Counted from the stretch's first letter, positions 27,564 through 35,069 are shown. The stretch: DNA of 64,000 nucleotides from Rhodospirillales bacterium (GCA_030744625.1 JASLQF010000069.1:1-64000), one strand, 5' to 3'. Notes: generated by a model not told the origin, from the letters alone. Translations and numbers: made by a program.

Positions 27564-28487
27564 GTGGAGATTGCCGTGGCGCCTCCCGACGATGATCGCG
27601 CCCTCGCGCAAGGCACCGACAAGACCCCGGCGGCGACATGGGACGTGGTCGAGCCGAACGCGCGGACCGTGCCCGTGGTCTTCGCCTCGCCGCACAGCGG
27701 GCGCGACTACCCCACCGAGTTCCTGGCCGCCTCGCGCCTCGACGCGATTGCCGTCAGGCGCTCGGAGGACGCCTTCGTGGACGAGATTTTCGCGGCCGCG
27801 CCGAAGGCCGGAGCGCCGCTGTTGCGCGCCCAGTTCCCGCGTGCCTTCGTCGATCCCAACCGCGAGGCCTTCGAACTCGACCCCAACATGTTCGAGGACG
27901 CGCTTCCGTCGTACGTGAACACGAACTCGCCGCGCGTTGCCGCGGGGCTCGGTACCATCGCCCGTGTGGTCACCAGCGGCGAGGAAATCTATGACGCCAG
28001 GTTGTGCTTCGCCGAGGCCAAGCGGCGCATCGAGACGTACTACGTGTCCTATCACAAGGCGTTGCGCGGGCTCGTCGAGGCCACTCGCGAACGCTTCGGC
28101 GTCTGCCTCCTCGTCGACTGCCACTCCATGCCGTCGGTGGGCGGGCCCATGGACAATGACCGCGGCCGCCGGCGCGTCGATTTCGTCCTCGGCGACTGCC
28201 ACGGCACCGCCTGCGCGCCCGTGGTCACCGATATGGCGCGTCAGGCGTTGGCGGACATGGGATACGTGGTGACCCGGAACGCCCCTTACGCGGGCGGCTT
28301 CACGACGCGCCACTATGGGCGCCCCCATGACGGCGTGCACGCGCTGCAGATCGAAATCAACCGCAACCTGTACATGGATGAAAAGCGCATCACCCGCGGC
28401 CCCGGCCTGCCGGAACTGGCGGTGCGCATGGGCCGGTTGATCCAAGCCCTGGTCGCCGTCGACGGGGCCGCCCTGGCGGCCCCATGA
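27564..28487 (+). CDS. N-formylglutamate amidohydrolase family protein
   Basis: A 307-residue protein of the N-formylglutamate amidohydrolase family (PF05013, HutG-like). Metal-binding and substrate residues appear in VVFASPHSGRDYP, RRSEDAFVDEI, FPRAFVDPNREAFELDP, LLVDCHSMPS and APYAGGFTTRHYGRP. The usual reaction is hydrolysis of N-formyl-L-glutamate to formate and glutamate at the end of histidine degradation. No other hut gene is in the window, so the true substrate could be another N-acyl amino acid. GTG start at 27564 with GGAG about nine bases upstream. The stop overlaps the next gene (ATGA). Confidence 0.88.
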   Translation: MEIAVAPPDDDRALAQGTDKTPAATWDVVEPNARTVPVVFASPHSGRDYPTEFLAASRLDAIAVRRSEDAFVDEIFAAAPKAGAPLLRAQFPRAFVDPNREAFELDPNMFEDALPSYVNTNSPRVAAGLGTIARVVTSGEEIYDARLCFAEAKRRIETYYVSYHKALRGLVEATRERFGVCLLVDCHSMPSVGGPMDNDRGRRRVDFVLGDCHGTACAPVVTDMARQALADMGYVVTRNAPYAGGFTTRHYGRPHDGVHALQIEINRNLYMDEKRITRGPGLPELAVRMGRLIQALVAVDGAALAAP

Positions 28488-29032
28488 CGCCGCCGTCCGG
28501 AGGCGGCGGCGTCATCGTGCGCGACGCCACAGACGACGACCTGGAGGCCATCCAGGCCATCTACGCGCACTACGTGCTTAGAGAGCCTTCCAGTTTCGAG
28601 GAAGTGGCGCCCGATACCGCCGAGATGGGCCGCCGGCGAGCCCAGATCGTAAGGCGCCGGCTGCCCTATATCGTGGCCGAGATGGGCGGTGCGGCGCGCG
28701 GGTTTGCCTACGCCGCGCCCTACCGGACGCGTTCCGCCTACCGCTATATGATCGAGGACTCCATCTACGTGGCCCCCGAAGCCCTGGGCGACGGCCTGGG
28801 GCGCCTGTTGCTGCATGAGTTGATCGAGCGCTGCACGGCGCTGGGCTATCGCCAGATGGTCGCGGTGATCGGCGATTCGGCGAACACCGCGTCCATAAAC
28901 TTGCACGGCAAATGCGGATTCCGCCCGGTCGGCGTCCTTACCTCGGCCGGGTTCAAGCTCGGCCGTTGGACCGATTCGGTGATCATGCAACGCCCGCTGG
29001 GCGATTCCGACACCTCTCTACCTCCGGCTTGA
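28484..29032 (+). CDS. GNAT acetyltransferase, phosphinothricin acetyltransferase-like
   Basis: A 182-residue GNAT protein. It carries the PAT/BAR-type pattern VRDATDDDLEAIQAIYAHYV at the start, DSIYVAPEALGDGLGRLLL as the acetyl-CoA loop (R/Q-x-x-G-x-G/A), and AVIGDSANTASINLHGKCGF near the end. Such proteins acetylate methionine sulfone/sulfoximine or phosphinothricin-type substrates. The start overlaps the previous stop by four bases, so the amidohydrolase and this enzyme are co-translated. Confidence 0.87.
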   Translation: MTPPSGGGGVIVRDATDDDLEAIQAIYAHYVLREPSSFEEVAPDTAEMGRRRAQIVRRRLPYIVAEMGGAARGFAYAAPYRTRSAYRYMIEDSIYVAPEALGDGLGRLLLHELIERCTALGYRQMVAVIGDSANTASINLHGKCGFRPVGVLTSAGFKLGRWTDSVIMQRPLGDSDTSLPPA

Positions 29033-29059
29033 GGCGCGCCGCGCGCCGCCCGAGAAACC

Positions 29060-29086
29060 AAAAAACGGGCCGCGTCTTGCGCGGCC
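29060..29086 (-). terminator. Rho-independent terminator, second of two direct repeats
   Basis: On the minus strand the stem GGCCGCG/CGCGGCC with a five-base loop is followed by a T6 run. A 27-base copy identical to this lies 45 bases away at 29105-29131. The orientation ends transcription arriving from the right; no minus-strand protein gene lies directly upstream. Confidence 0.8.
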
Positions 29087-29104
29087 AGGGATCGCTCCGC
29101 GAAC

Positions 29105-29132
29105 AAAAAACGGGCCGCGTCTTGCGCGGCCC
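29105..29132 (-). terminator. Rho-independent terminator, first of two direct repeats
   Basis: Same stem, loop and T6 tract as 29060-29086, with one extra G:C pair (GGGCCGCG/CGCGGCCC). Because both copies point the same way they form a double terminator for minus-strand RNA. Confidence 0.82.
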
Positions 29133-29335
29133 GAGTCTTGGGAGGAAACGTCTGGGAACAGCGGCGGCCGGGGGAACGGCCCGGAGGGGGCCGCGAGCCG
29201 CATGCTGTAATGAACCACATGGTGTGTGGGAGGCGTGATTTCAAGGCCATCCAGCGCCAAGCCCCGAGAAATTCCGCCGTCGATTCCAGATACTTGGCAC
29301 GCCTCCTGCAGAGCCTTTCCTTGGGACGGAAGTTT
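29133..29335 (-). ncRNA. Candidate unidentified structured RNA upstream of a double terminator
   Basis: No protein gene fits this 330-bp gap between the GNAT and the transglycosylase. The minus-strand sequence can fold: a 9-bp helix GGAGGCGTG/CACGCCTCC (29298-29306 with 29229-29237), an inner CCAAG/CTTGG helix, a CCACA-TGTGG hairpin at 29215-29229, and a GC-rich stem at 29165-29205. It runs straight into the tandem terminators, giving a transcript of roughly 200-270 nt. A weak promoter (CTGGAC, 16 bases, TAAACT) lies on the minus strand near 29345. I do not recognise the RNA family; 6S, SRP and RNase P RNA do not match convincingly. Confidence 0.4.
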
Positions 29336-29363
29336 ACGGCAAGTGATGGGAAGTCCAGGTGTG

Positions 29364-30302
29364 ATGCCCCGATTGTGGAGAATAGGCTTGTGGTTCTTGG
29401 CGGCGGCCCTGGCCGGGCCGTTGCCGGCTTCGGCCAACATCGCACAAGCGCTTGAAAAACAAGGAGATTTCTGCGCCCAGGCGACCTCTCGCACGGAACG
29501 CGTCGAGGGCGTTCCCAGCCATCTCCTGCGCGCCATATCGCTGGCCGAGACGGGGCGCTGGGACGAAAAGCGCCAGGCAAGTTTTGCCTGGCCATGGACC
29601 GTTACCTCCGGTGGGAAAGGCCGCTATTACGCCACAAAGGCCGAGGCCGTAGCCGAGGTGCGCAGGCTTTCGGCGCGCGGCGTGCGCAACATCGACGTCG
29701 GTTGCATGCAGGTGAACCTGCTTTACCACAAGGACGCCTTCGCCACCCTCGAGGAGGCTTTCGAGCCGGCCAGCAACGCCGCCTACGCGGCCAGCTTCCT
29801 CAAGGACCTGTACGCGACGTCAGGCTCGTGGTCGGCGGCCGCGGGCTTCTACCATTCGCGAAATCCCGCCAACAACCGCCCCTACAAACTGAAGGTCATC
29901 AAACTGTGGAACGAGGCGCGCCGCGCCGCCGCCGAAGCCCCCGGCGAAGCCGTCACCGCGGTTTCCCCCGTGCGGTCCTCGCGGCGGGCGGCGGCCGTCG
30001 CCATGTCACCGCCGCCGGCTGCCCTCGACCGCGCGCGCACGGCGAAGTTGACGGCGGGCTTCAAGGCGGCGCGCGTCGCCCGGCGCGCCACCGACCGGGC
30101 CCAGGTGCGCCTGCGCCAGATGGACGCGTGGCGCGAGAAGCGCGTGCGCTCGATGGACTATATCCACCTAGCGGTCATGCGCCGCGCCGAGGCGAAACTG
30201 ATGCGCCGGAAAGAGCTGTACCGGCGGGCCGAGGCGGCGGAGAAGCGTGCCGCGTCCCTCCACGGCCAGCGCCGTCCGCCGCCGCGGCGCAGTGCTTACT
30301 GA
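29364..30302 (+). CDS. Secreted lytic transglycosylase (SLT domain)
   Basis: A 312-residue protein with a signal peptide (PRLWRIGLWFLAAALAGPLP, cleaved near ASA). The SLT-fold domain shows the catalytic Glu in HLLRAISLAETGRW and later NIDVGCMQVNLLYHKDAF and FYHSRNPANN. It cleaves peptidoglycan glycan chains in the periplasm. The C-terminal 110 residues are Arg/Ala-rich and helical, without a known domain. The ATG at 29364 gives a clean signal peptide; ATG at 29346 is an alternative. Its upstream part is divergent from the candidate RNA. Confidence 0.83.
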   Translation: MPRLWRIGLWFLAAALAGPLPASANIAQALEKQGDFCAQATSRTERVEGVPSHLLRAISLAETGRWDEKRQASFAWPWTVTSGGKGRYYATKAEAVAEVRRLSARGVRNIDVGCMQVNLLYHKDAFATLEEAFEPASNAAYAASFLKDLYATSGSWSAAAGFYHSRNPANNRPYKLKVIKLWNEARRAAAEAPGEAVTAVSPVRSSRRAAAVAMSPPPAALDRARTAKLTAGFKAARVARRATDRAQVRLRQMDAWREKRVRSMDYIHLAVMRRAEAKLMRRKELYRRAEAAEKRAASLHGQRRPPPRRSAY

Positions 30303-30351
30303 GCCACTGCCACCGCTGCTGCCACCACCGCCGAAAGGGCGGCGAAGCGGC

Positions 30352-30933
30352 CTACTTGGTGCGGCCGGCCGCCGTCGCCCGCTTGACCTCCTTCAAGCGA
30401 CCCGTCTTCACGTCGTAGATGTAGCCGTATATGGGGATGCGCTTGGGCACCAGCGAATGGGATCGGATGCGCTGTACGTCGGCGACCACGCTTTTCGGGT
30501 TGTCGACGAAGGTCAGCCAATCGATGTAATCGCCCTCCGTCGAGCCCTTGCCCTTGCCGTTGTCGCGCCAGCCCTTCTTGCCGATCGAGGAGGTATGGAG
30601 GCTGCTCGCCAGCAGGCCGCGCATGACCTCGTCTGTAAACGTCTCCATCCCGCAGTTGGTGTGATGGACGACGAACCACTCCCTAGTCCCGAGAAGCTTG
30701 TAGGAAATGACCAGCGAACGAATGGCGTCGTCGCTGGCGCGGCCGCCGGCGTTGCGGATGACGTGGGCGTCGCCTTCGGCCAGCCCGGCGAACTTGGCGG
30801 GGTCGAGGCGCGCGTCCATGCACGTGAGGACGGCGAATCGCCGCGCCGGCGGCGCTGCAAGCTTGCCCTTCTTTCCAAAATCCTTGGCGTACGATTTGTT
30901 CGCCGCCAACACTTCATTCAGGACTTTGCTCAT
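30352..30933 (-). CDS. Beta-class carbonic anhydrase
   Basis: A 193-residue beta-carbonic anhydrase. The zinc ligands and the Asp/Arg dyad are CMDARLDP (Cys38, Asp40, Arg42) and HHTNCGM (His91, Cys94). It interconverts CO2 and bicarbonate in the cytoplasm. The family often has around 190-220 residues, so it is complete. The C-terminal strand is [17 protein letters not shown] gamma-class homologue is encoded at 57970-58524. No other gene appears to share its transcript. Confidence 0.92.
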   Translation of the reverse strand: MSKVLNEVLAANKSYAKDFGKKGKLAAPPARRFAVLTCMDARLDPAKFAGLAEGDAHVIRNAGGRASDDAIRSLVISYKLLGTREWFVVHHTNCGMETFTDEVMRGLLASSLHTSSIGKKGWRDNGKGKGSTEGDYIDWLTFVDNPKSVVADVQRIRSHSLVPKRIPIYGYIYDVKTGRLKEVKRATAAGRTK

Positions 30934-31035
30934 GGTTCAGCACCTCATAGTAAGACGATTTGTTGGGTGTTTTGTTTAATTAAATTCCCGGCCAGCGCCG
31001 GTGGGGACCGGTGGGTCCGATCCTTCGCCGTGGGC

Positions 31036-31185
31036 TCAGAACTTTATGGCTTGGCCGGGTTCCACGTCCAGCACCTTGATCGGCGAACTGCCGAGGGCCA
31101 CCTCGGAAACGAGAAAGGCGTTGGACTCCGTCCCATAACGGAAGTCCGGACCTTCGTACTTGTCGTCCCGGTACGGGTTGGTCAT
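31036..31185 (-). CDS. 49-residue ORF sharing the C-terminal tail of the downstream hydrolase
   Basis: A complete ATG-to-TGA frame of 49 codons. Its last 19 residues (ALGSSPIKVLDVEPGQAIKF region) are nearly the same as the C-terminus of the metallo-hydrolase at 31993-32808 (ALGNSSIKVLDVEPGQAVKF). The first 28 residues (starting TNPYRDDKYEGPDF) have no counterpart there. It may be a remnant left by internal deletion of a duplicated gene, or a small protein with a borrowed tail. Too short for most gene finders. No clear Shine-Dalgarno is seen, so expression is doubtful. Confidence 0.5.
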   Translation of the reverse strand: MTNPYRDDKYEGPDFRYGTESNAFLVSEVALGSSPIKVLDVEPGQAIKF

Positions 31186-31302
31186 TGCGGGCCCTTGGCA
31201 CCGCAGCGGATGCTCTTGACGGTTTCCGTCAAGGCCCCGTCGCCCTTACAATGATCGTCCGAGTTCCTTTCTTGGCGGCGGTATCGGTGGGAGGCCAGTT
31301 TC

Positions 31303-31983
31303 ATGAGCAATGGCGGATTTCCTGACATCTTTCCGGGATTGCCCTCCATCCGGGGCCAGCGTTTGGTCGACGTCGGATGCGGCGAGGGCGTGCAACTCAG
31401 GCTCTTTGCCGGCGAGGGGGCGCATGCCACCGGCCTCGACTGCAGCGCCGAGATGATCGAGTTGGCCCGGGCCGGGGAACAGGTGGCGGACGAGACCTAC
31501 GTCGAGGGTTATGCCGAGGACATGCCTTTCGAGGACGGCGAGTTCGACGTCGTCGTCTTCTATAACAGCCTGCACCACGTGCAGGTGGAAAAGCAGGCGA
31601 CGGCGTTGGCGGAAGCGGCGCGGGTGGCGCGGCCTGGCGGGCTCGTCTATCTCTCCGAGCCCTTGACCCGTGGACCGCACTACGAACTCATCAAGCCCGT
31701 CGACGACGAGACCTACGTGCGCCGCCGCGCCTACGAGGCGATCATGGAATCGGCGCAAGCCGATCTCGAGCAGGAGGACGAGCTGACCTACGACCGCATC
31801 GCGCAATACCCGGATTACGAGGCCTTCCGCGACCGCCTCATCCGCATCCTTCCCGACACCCGCGCCGTCTTCGCCGAAATGGACGCCGATCTGCGCGCCA
31901 CCTTCGAGCGCCTGGGCAAGAAGCGTGCGGACGGTTACGAATTCGTGCAGCCCAACCGCGTCAACCTGTTGCGCCGGCGCTAG
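31303..31983 (+). CDS. SAM-dependent methyltransferase
   Basis: A 226-residue class I methyltransferase. Motif I is LVDVGCGEGVQLRLFA, followed by ATGLDCSAEMIELAR, EDMPFEDGEFDVVVFYNSLH and ARVARPGGLVYLSEPL, which gives the full Methyltransf_11 core. The C-terminal part may form a helical lid. Acceptor unknown. The stop codon TAG at 31981 lies inside a repeat sequence shared with the ends of the element at 15725-15996. Confidence 0.87.
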   Translation: MSNGGFPDIFPGLPSIRGQRLVDVGCGEGVQLRLFAGEGAHATGLDCSAEMIELARAGEQVADETYVEGYAEDMPFEDGEFDVVVFYNSLHHVQVEKQATALAEAARVARPGGLVYLSEPLTRGPHYELIKPVDDETYVRRRAYEAIMESAQADLEQEDELTYDRIAQYPDYEAFRDRLIRILPDTRAVFAEMDADLRATFERLGKKRADGYEFVQPNRVNLLRRR

Positions 31984-31998
31984 TGTCCTGGATCAGAA
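31979..31998. repeat. Solo copy of the MITE-like terminal repeat
   Basis: GCTAGTGTCCTGGATCAGAA here is identical over 20 bases to the ends of the 15725-15996 element, after which similarity is lost. It contains the TAG stop of the methyltransferase and, on the other strand, the TGA stop of the metallo-hydrolase, so two convergent genes end inside it. Confidence 0.8.
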
Positions 31999-32808
31999 TT
32001 TCACCGCCTGACCCGGTTCCACGTCGAGCACCTTGATCGACGAATTGCCGAGGGCCGCCTTGAGTTCGGCCGGCGTTCCCTTGAGCGGCGGAAAGGTGCC
32101 GTAGTGGATGGGAATCACCTGCTTCGGCTTGACCAGCTTGTCCATGGCGTAGGCGGCGCCCTTGGGGTCCATGGTGAAATGGCCGCCGATGGCGACCAGG
32201 GCCAGATCGGGCGCGTAAAACGTGTTGATCAGGGCCATGTCGCCGAACACCCCGGTGTCGCCCGAGTGATAGATCTTGAAGCCGTTCTCGAGCTCGATCA
32301 CGTAGCCCACCGGCATGCCGGAATAGACGATGCGCCTCTTGTCCCCGTCCATGACCCCGAGGGACGAGCTGTGCTCGGCCGGCACCATGTGCACCTTGAT
32401 GCCGGGGCCGAGCGCCATCACGGTGCCGCTCTTGTTCATGGAAATGCCCTGGCCCTTTGCGATGACGCCGTAGGCGGTCATCTGATGGGGCAGGGCGCCG
32501 TTGCCGACCACCTTGGCGCCGGTCAGCTTGGCCAGCTCGCCGACGTCGGCGGTGTGGTCGAAGTGGCCGTGGGTGACGAGGATCAGATCGACCTTGCCAA
32601 GCGCCTTGAGGTCCTTGTACGCCGCCGGGGTCTTCGGGTTCTTCCTGAGGAACGGGTCGATCATGATGACCTTGCCGGACGGCGTGGTGATGCGCGTCGC
32701 CGCCTGGCCCAGCCACAAAACCTCGATCCCCGCCGACCAGGCGAGCCCCGACCATAAGACCGCCGCCGCCGCCACGCCCGTGGCGATCGCCGTTTTCAGC
32801 CTGTCCAT
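31993..32808 (-). CDS. Secreted metal-dependent hydrolase (MBL fold, UPF0173-like)
   Basis: A 271-residue metallo-beta-lactamase-fold protein with a signal peptide (DRLKTAIATGVAAAAVLWSG, cleaved near AWS-AG). Metal ligands are in LVTHGHFDHTAD, MVPAEHSSS, IYHSGDTGVFGD and PIHYGTF. This is the pattern of the UPF0173 group but exported. Substrate unknown. The ATG at 32808 has GGAGG eight bases upstream; the open frame to 33036 has no such site. Its last three codons lie in the solo repeat at 31979-31998. A 49-residue frame at 31036 shares its tail. Confidence 0.87.
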   Translation of the reverse strand: MDRLKTAIATGVAAAAVLWSGLAWSAGIEVLWLGQAATRITTPSGKVIMIDPFLRKNPKTPAAYKDLKALGKVDLILVTHGHFDHTADVGELAKLTGAKVVGNGALPHQMTAYGVIAKGQGISMNKSGTVMALGPGIKVHMVPAEHSSSLGVMDGDKRRIVYSGMPVGYVIELENGFKIYHSGDTGVFGDMALINTFYAPDLALVAIGGHFTMDPKGAAYAMDKLVKPKQVIPIHYGTFPPLKGTPAELKAALGNSSIKVLDVEPGQAVKF

Positions 32809-33142
32809 GAAAAATACCTCCCTTGTTGCGGTTTCGCTTGAATCGGGCGGGCATGTTGCGCGCGGCCCACCTGTGGGAACACGTTTTATCGCGGGGCCAG
32901 GGGGCGGTCCTGTAAATTCTGCGTGAACGGGCTCGCCGCCGCCCACTCCGGCCACATTCCGATCACTCAGAGATCCGGTGCGCGATCGCCCAAGACCACA
33001 TGTTACGTTTTTTCTTGATATTTGCGTATAATACATATATTATGGCGTTTAAACCGGTTAAGCAAGGAGTGCCGGTCGCTTTGACGGAGATGGAATGTTC
33101 GTGTTATGTTCGATTTTTTCCGGACGAAGGCGAGGTAAGGCA
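32809..33142 (+). promoter_or_regulatory. AT-rich intergenic region with a -10 box and palindrome
   Basis: No gene is seen in these 334 bases. Around 33005-33060 the sequence becomes AT-rich, unlike the surroundings. A perfect TATAAT is at 33027-33032 but no good -35 box is paired with it. A perfect palindrome ATAATA-CATA-TATTAT (33028-33043) overlaps the -10 box, as a repressor site might. It would serve the plus-strand membrane-protein genes that follow. Confidence 0.45.
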
Positions 33143-33505
33143 ATGACCAAAAAAGGCTTGCTCAAGTGGGCGCTTATCGTGCTTGGGTCGTTGATCTTTA
33201 TAGTGGCGGCTGGGGGCTATGGTTTGTACCGTGCTTTCGAGATTCCCCTCGAAGCCATCGTCGTCCTCGAAAACCGAACGGATAGCCCGGTCGAGGACGT
33301 CCGCCTTACTTACGGCGGCGAAGTCATTTATCGCGATCCGTCTTTCGCCGCGCTCGCCGTATTTGCCTATCTCCGACTCGAGGACGAGGAAACTCCAATC
33401 GAACTGACCTTCCGGCGGCCCGGCGGCAACGAGATGGAGACCTACCCGTTCGTGGCTAGACAAGGCGAATACTTCGAGCGGTACGTTTTTTCATTTCGAT
33501 TTTGA
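33143..33505 (+). CDS. Membrane-anchored protein, module 1
   Basis: A 120-residue protein that I do not recognise from any named family. Residues 1-30 (TKKGLLKWALIVLGSLIFIV and on) form one membrane anchor. The rest is a small, probably beta-rich extracytoplasmic domain starting EAIVVLENRTDSPVEDVRL and ending YFERYVFSFRF. It aligns with the protein at 33770-34204 (shared ENRT-x2-P-x2-V-x-L-x-Y-x-G core), so the two are paralogs. The ATG at 33143 follows GAGGTAAGG. GC content is lower than the neighbourhood. By position, next to an NGPGDAYRH-domain gene, an immunity-like role is possible but unproven. Confidence 0.7.
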   Translation: MTKKGLLKWALIVLGSLIFIVAAGGYGLYRAFEIPLEAIVVLENRTDSPVEDVRLTYGGEVIYRDPSFAALAVFAYLRLEDEETPIELTFRRPGGNEMETYPFVARQGEYFERYVFSFRF

Positions 33506-33596
33506 ACGAAGAAGCACGAATGCGAGGCTGTTTCCTAATCGGCTTTGAAAGGGAAGTGCGGCTTAAACCACGTAGTCGAAAGGGGAGATGACCAAG

Positions 33597-33773
33597 ATGG
33601 ATTATAAAAAATATATTGGCGTGAATGCAGCTACGAACGCGGCCGGAAAATCGGAAATGCCGGGGCTTTTAAACGGGCCAGGTGACGCCTACCGCCATAT
33701 CGTTTGGGCGGCAGAAATGACCCGGCGTTTCGGCGAAGCGGCGGCACGGGCGATGTTGGGTTCAGCGAAATGA
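33597..33773 (+). pseudogene. Truncated NGPGDAYRH-domain protein, module 1
   Basis: A 58-codon frame (DYKKYIGVNAATNAAGKSEM onward) aligned along its whole length with the first 55 residues of the 251-residue protein at 34239-34994, including the identical LNGPGDAYRHIV / AAEMTRRFG core. It ends after AARAMLGSAK, where the full copy continues toward its HNN motif. The lost 3' part and the tight junction with the next gene (ATGA overlap at 33770-33773) point to deletion between two tandem modules. ATG at 33597 with GGGGAG nine bases upstream; ATG at 33588 is too close to that site. It might still be translated as a short peptide. Confidence 0.72.
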
Positions 33774-34204
33774 AGATCGGGAAATGGCTGAAGGGGTTGT
33801 TATGGGCGTCAGGTAGCTTCGTGCTGCTCTGCGCGGTAGGCTTTTTCACGTTGTTCATGATTTTCACACCTCCGCGAGCGTTCATGTTGGTGGAAAACCG
33901 GACCACCATCCCCATTACCGTTGTTCACCTCAGTTACTCGGGCAAGACTCTTGCGAGAAATCTGTTGATCGAGGCTGGACATGCGTCTGAATTCTTTTGC
34001 ATGTGGCCCCGCACAGAGGCCGAAATCATCGTCGAGCTTATGAGACATGACGAATCGGAAGCTTCCCGCCATACCTTTTTCGCCAAACAAAAAATCTACC
34101 AGCACAGAGACTTTCCAGTCGCCGTAACCGAGCGATCCACGTTCTTGAGGAAAGTCGGGTTTATGGAAGGAGTCGACCATTCGAACTGCGTTTGGATCGA
34201 CTAG
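33770..34204 (+). CDS. Membrane-anchored protein, module 2
   Basis: A 144-residue paralog of the 33143-33505 protein. One N-terminal membrane segment (KGLLWASGSFVLLCAVGFFT region) is followed by FMLVENRTTIPITVVHLSYSGK, matching the sister's ENRT core, and a longer C-terminal part ending HSNCVWID. The start ATG overlaps the stop of the truncated domain gene by four bases (ATGA), giving translational coupling. Lower GC and unusual codon choice compared with the window. Function unknown; it stands immediately before the intact NGPGDAYRH gene, as the first copy stands before the truncated one. Confidence 0.7.
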   Translation: MKIGKWLKGLLWASGSFVLLCAVGFFTLFMIFTPPRAFMLVENRTTIPITVVHLSYSGKTLARNLLIEAGHASEFFCMWPRTEAEIIVELMRHDESEASRHTFFAKQKIYQHRDFPVAVTERSTFLRKVGFMEGVDHSNCVWID

Positions 34205-34238
34205 GTATAAATTCTTTAACTAAAAGGAGAAATACGAG

Positions 34239-34994
34239 ATGGCCTACTACGACACGGTTGGCGTCGGACCTGCCTTCAGGGAAGCGAAGAAGTCACTACT
34301 GCCGGGAGAGCATAACGGTCCGGGTGACGCCTACCGCCATATCGTCGGGGCAGCGGAGATGACCCGGCGCTTTGGTGGAACCGCGGCGCGAGCAGCGCTT
34401 GAGGGTCGCGAAATTTTCAGCGGAACATTCGGTGACCAACCTGAAGAAGAAGCTGACATGGACCGCCACAACAACGAGATCGGCATCGCTATCGGAAAAA
34501 CAAGTCGCACCTACGAGGAAATCGTCGGTAAGGCCCGGCAGGTGGTTGACCAAAGCGTGCCTCATCGCGGCAGTGGGGCGGACGGAACCGCCAAGTGGCG
34601 TGACCCTTCAACTTGGAGCAAAGATCCTAAAGCTAAAAACTGGCCGCCGAACTGGAACAAGGTGCCGCCGTCGAAGGACAAATACCCCTACGCCGGCGAG
34701 AATAACCGCTACGAGGGCAACGCCATCGACGAGGTGATGGACAAGCCCCTCGAGGACATGAGCCAGGGAGACATCGGCACGCTGATGGGCACCGGCGCCT
34801 ACCGGGCGTCCGGCCATCCCGACTTTCAGCGCCTGCACCGCAAGGTCTCGGCATGGTACGATCAGCGCTTCGGTTCCGGCCAACAACGTCCCGGCCGCGA
34901 CAGGCCGACAGGCGGCGGCCCTGTCCACGTGCGCGCCCATGGCCGCGACGGCGGCCAGACCTCGGTTCGCGCCCACACCCGTTCCGCGCCGTAG
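34239..34994 (+). CDS. NGPGDAYRH/HNN domain protein, module 2 (DUF6973-like)
   Basis: A 251-residue protein without signal peptide. Residues about 24-90 carry NGPGDAYRHIVGAAEMTRRF, then a Glu-rich stretch and MDRHNNEIGIAIG, a spacing I associate with the family I know as DUF6973 (D-A-x-R-H ... H/E ... D-x-H-N-N-x-x-G). That family link is from memory and should be tested. The conserved Asp, Arg, His and Asn suggest a metal or active site. The second half (KYPYAGENNRYEGNAIDEVM onward) is GC-richer and ends in a Gly/Arg/His tail, as if a different C-terminus were joined. AAGGAG is a good ribosome site. Confidence 0.68.
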   Translation: MAYYDTVGVGPAFREAKKSLLPGEHNGPGDAYRHIVGAAEMTRRFGGTAARAALEGREIFSGTFGDQPEEEADMDRHNNEIGIAIGKTSRTYEEIVGKARQVVDQSVPHRGSGADGTAKWRDPSTWSKDPKAKNWPPNWNKVPPSKDKYPYAGENNRYEGNAIDEVMDKPLEDMSQGDIGTLMGTGAYRASGHPDFQRLHRKVSAWYDQRFGSGQQRPGRDRPTGGGPVHVRAHGRDGGQTSVRAHTRSAP

Positions 34995-35069
34995 AGGCGA
35001 CGTTCACTGCCCCGCCGTCCTCACAGGCTTTTGTTCCGGCAACGGCGCCGCTTACGCTATAACCGGGAC

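Noticed and set aside
29059-29132. Direct repeats considered as a CRISPR array
   Set aside because: Only two copies, each a terminator hairpin with a T tract on the minus strand; no spacers or cas genes.
29133-29335. 6S, SRP or RNase P RNA
   Set aside because: I compared remembered conserved segments; only scattered similarity, so no family name is given.
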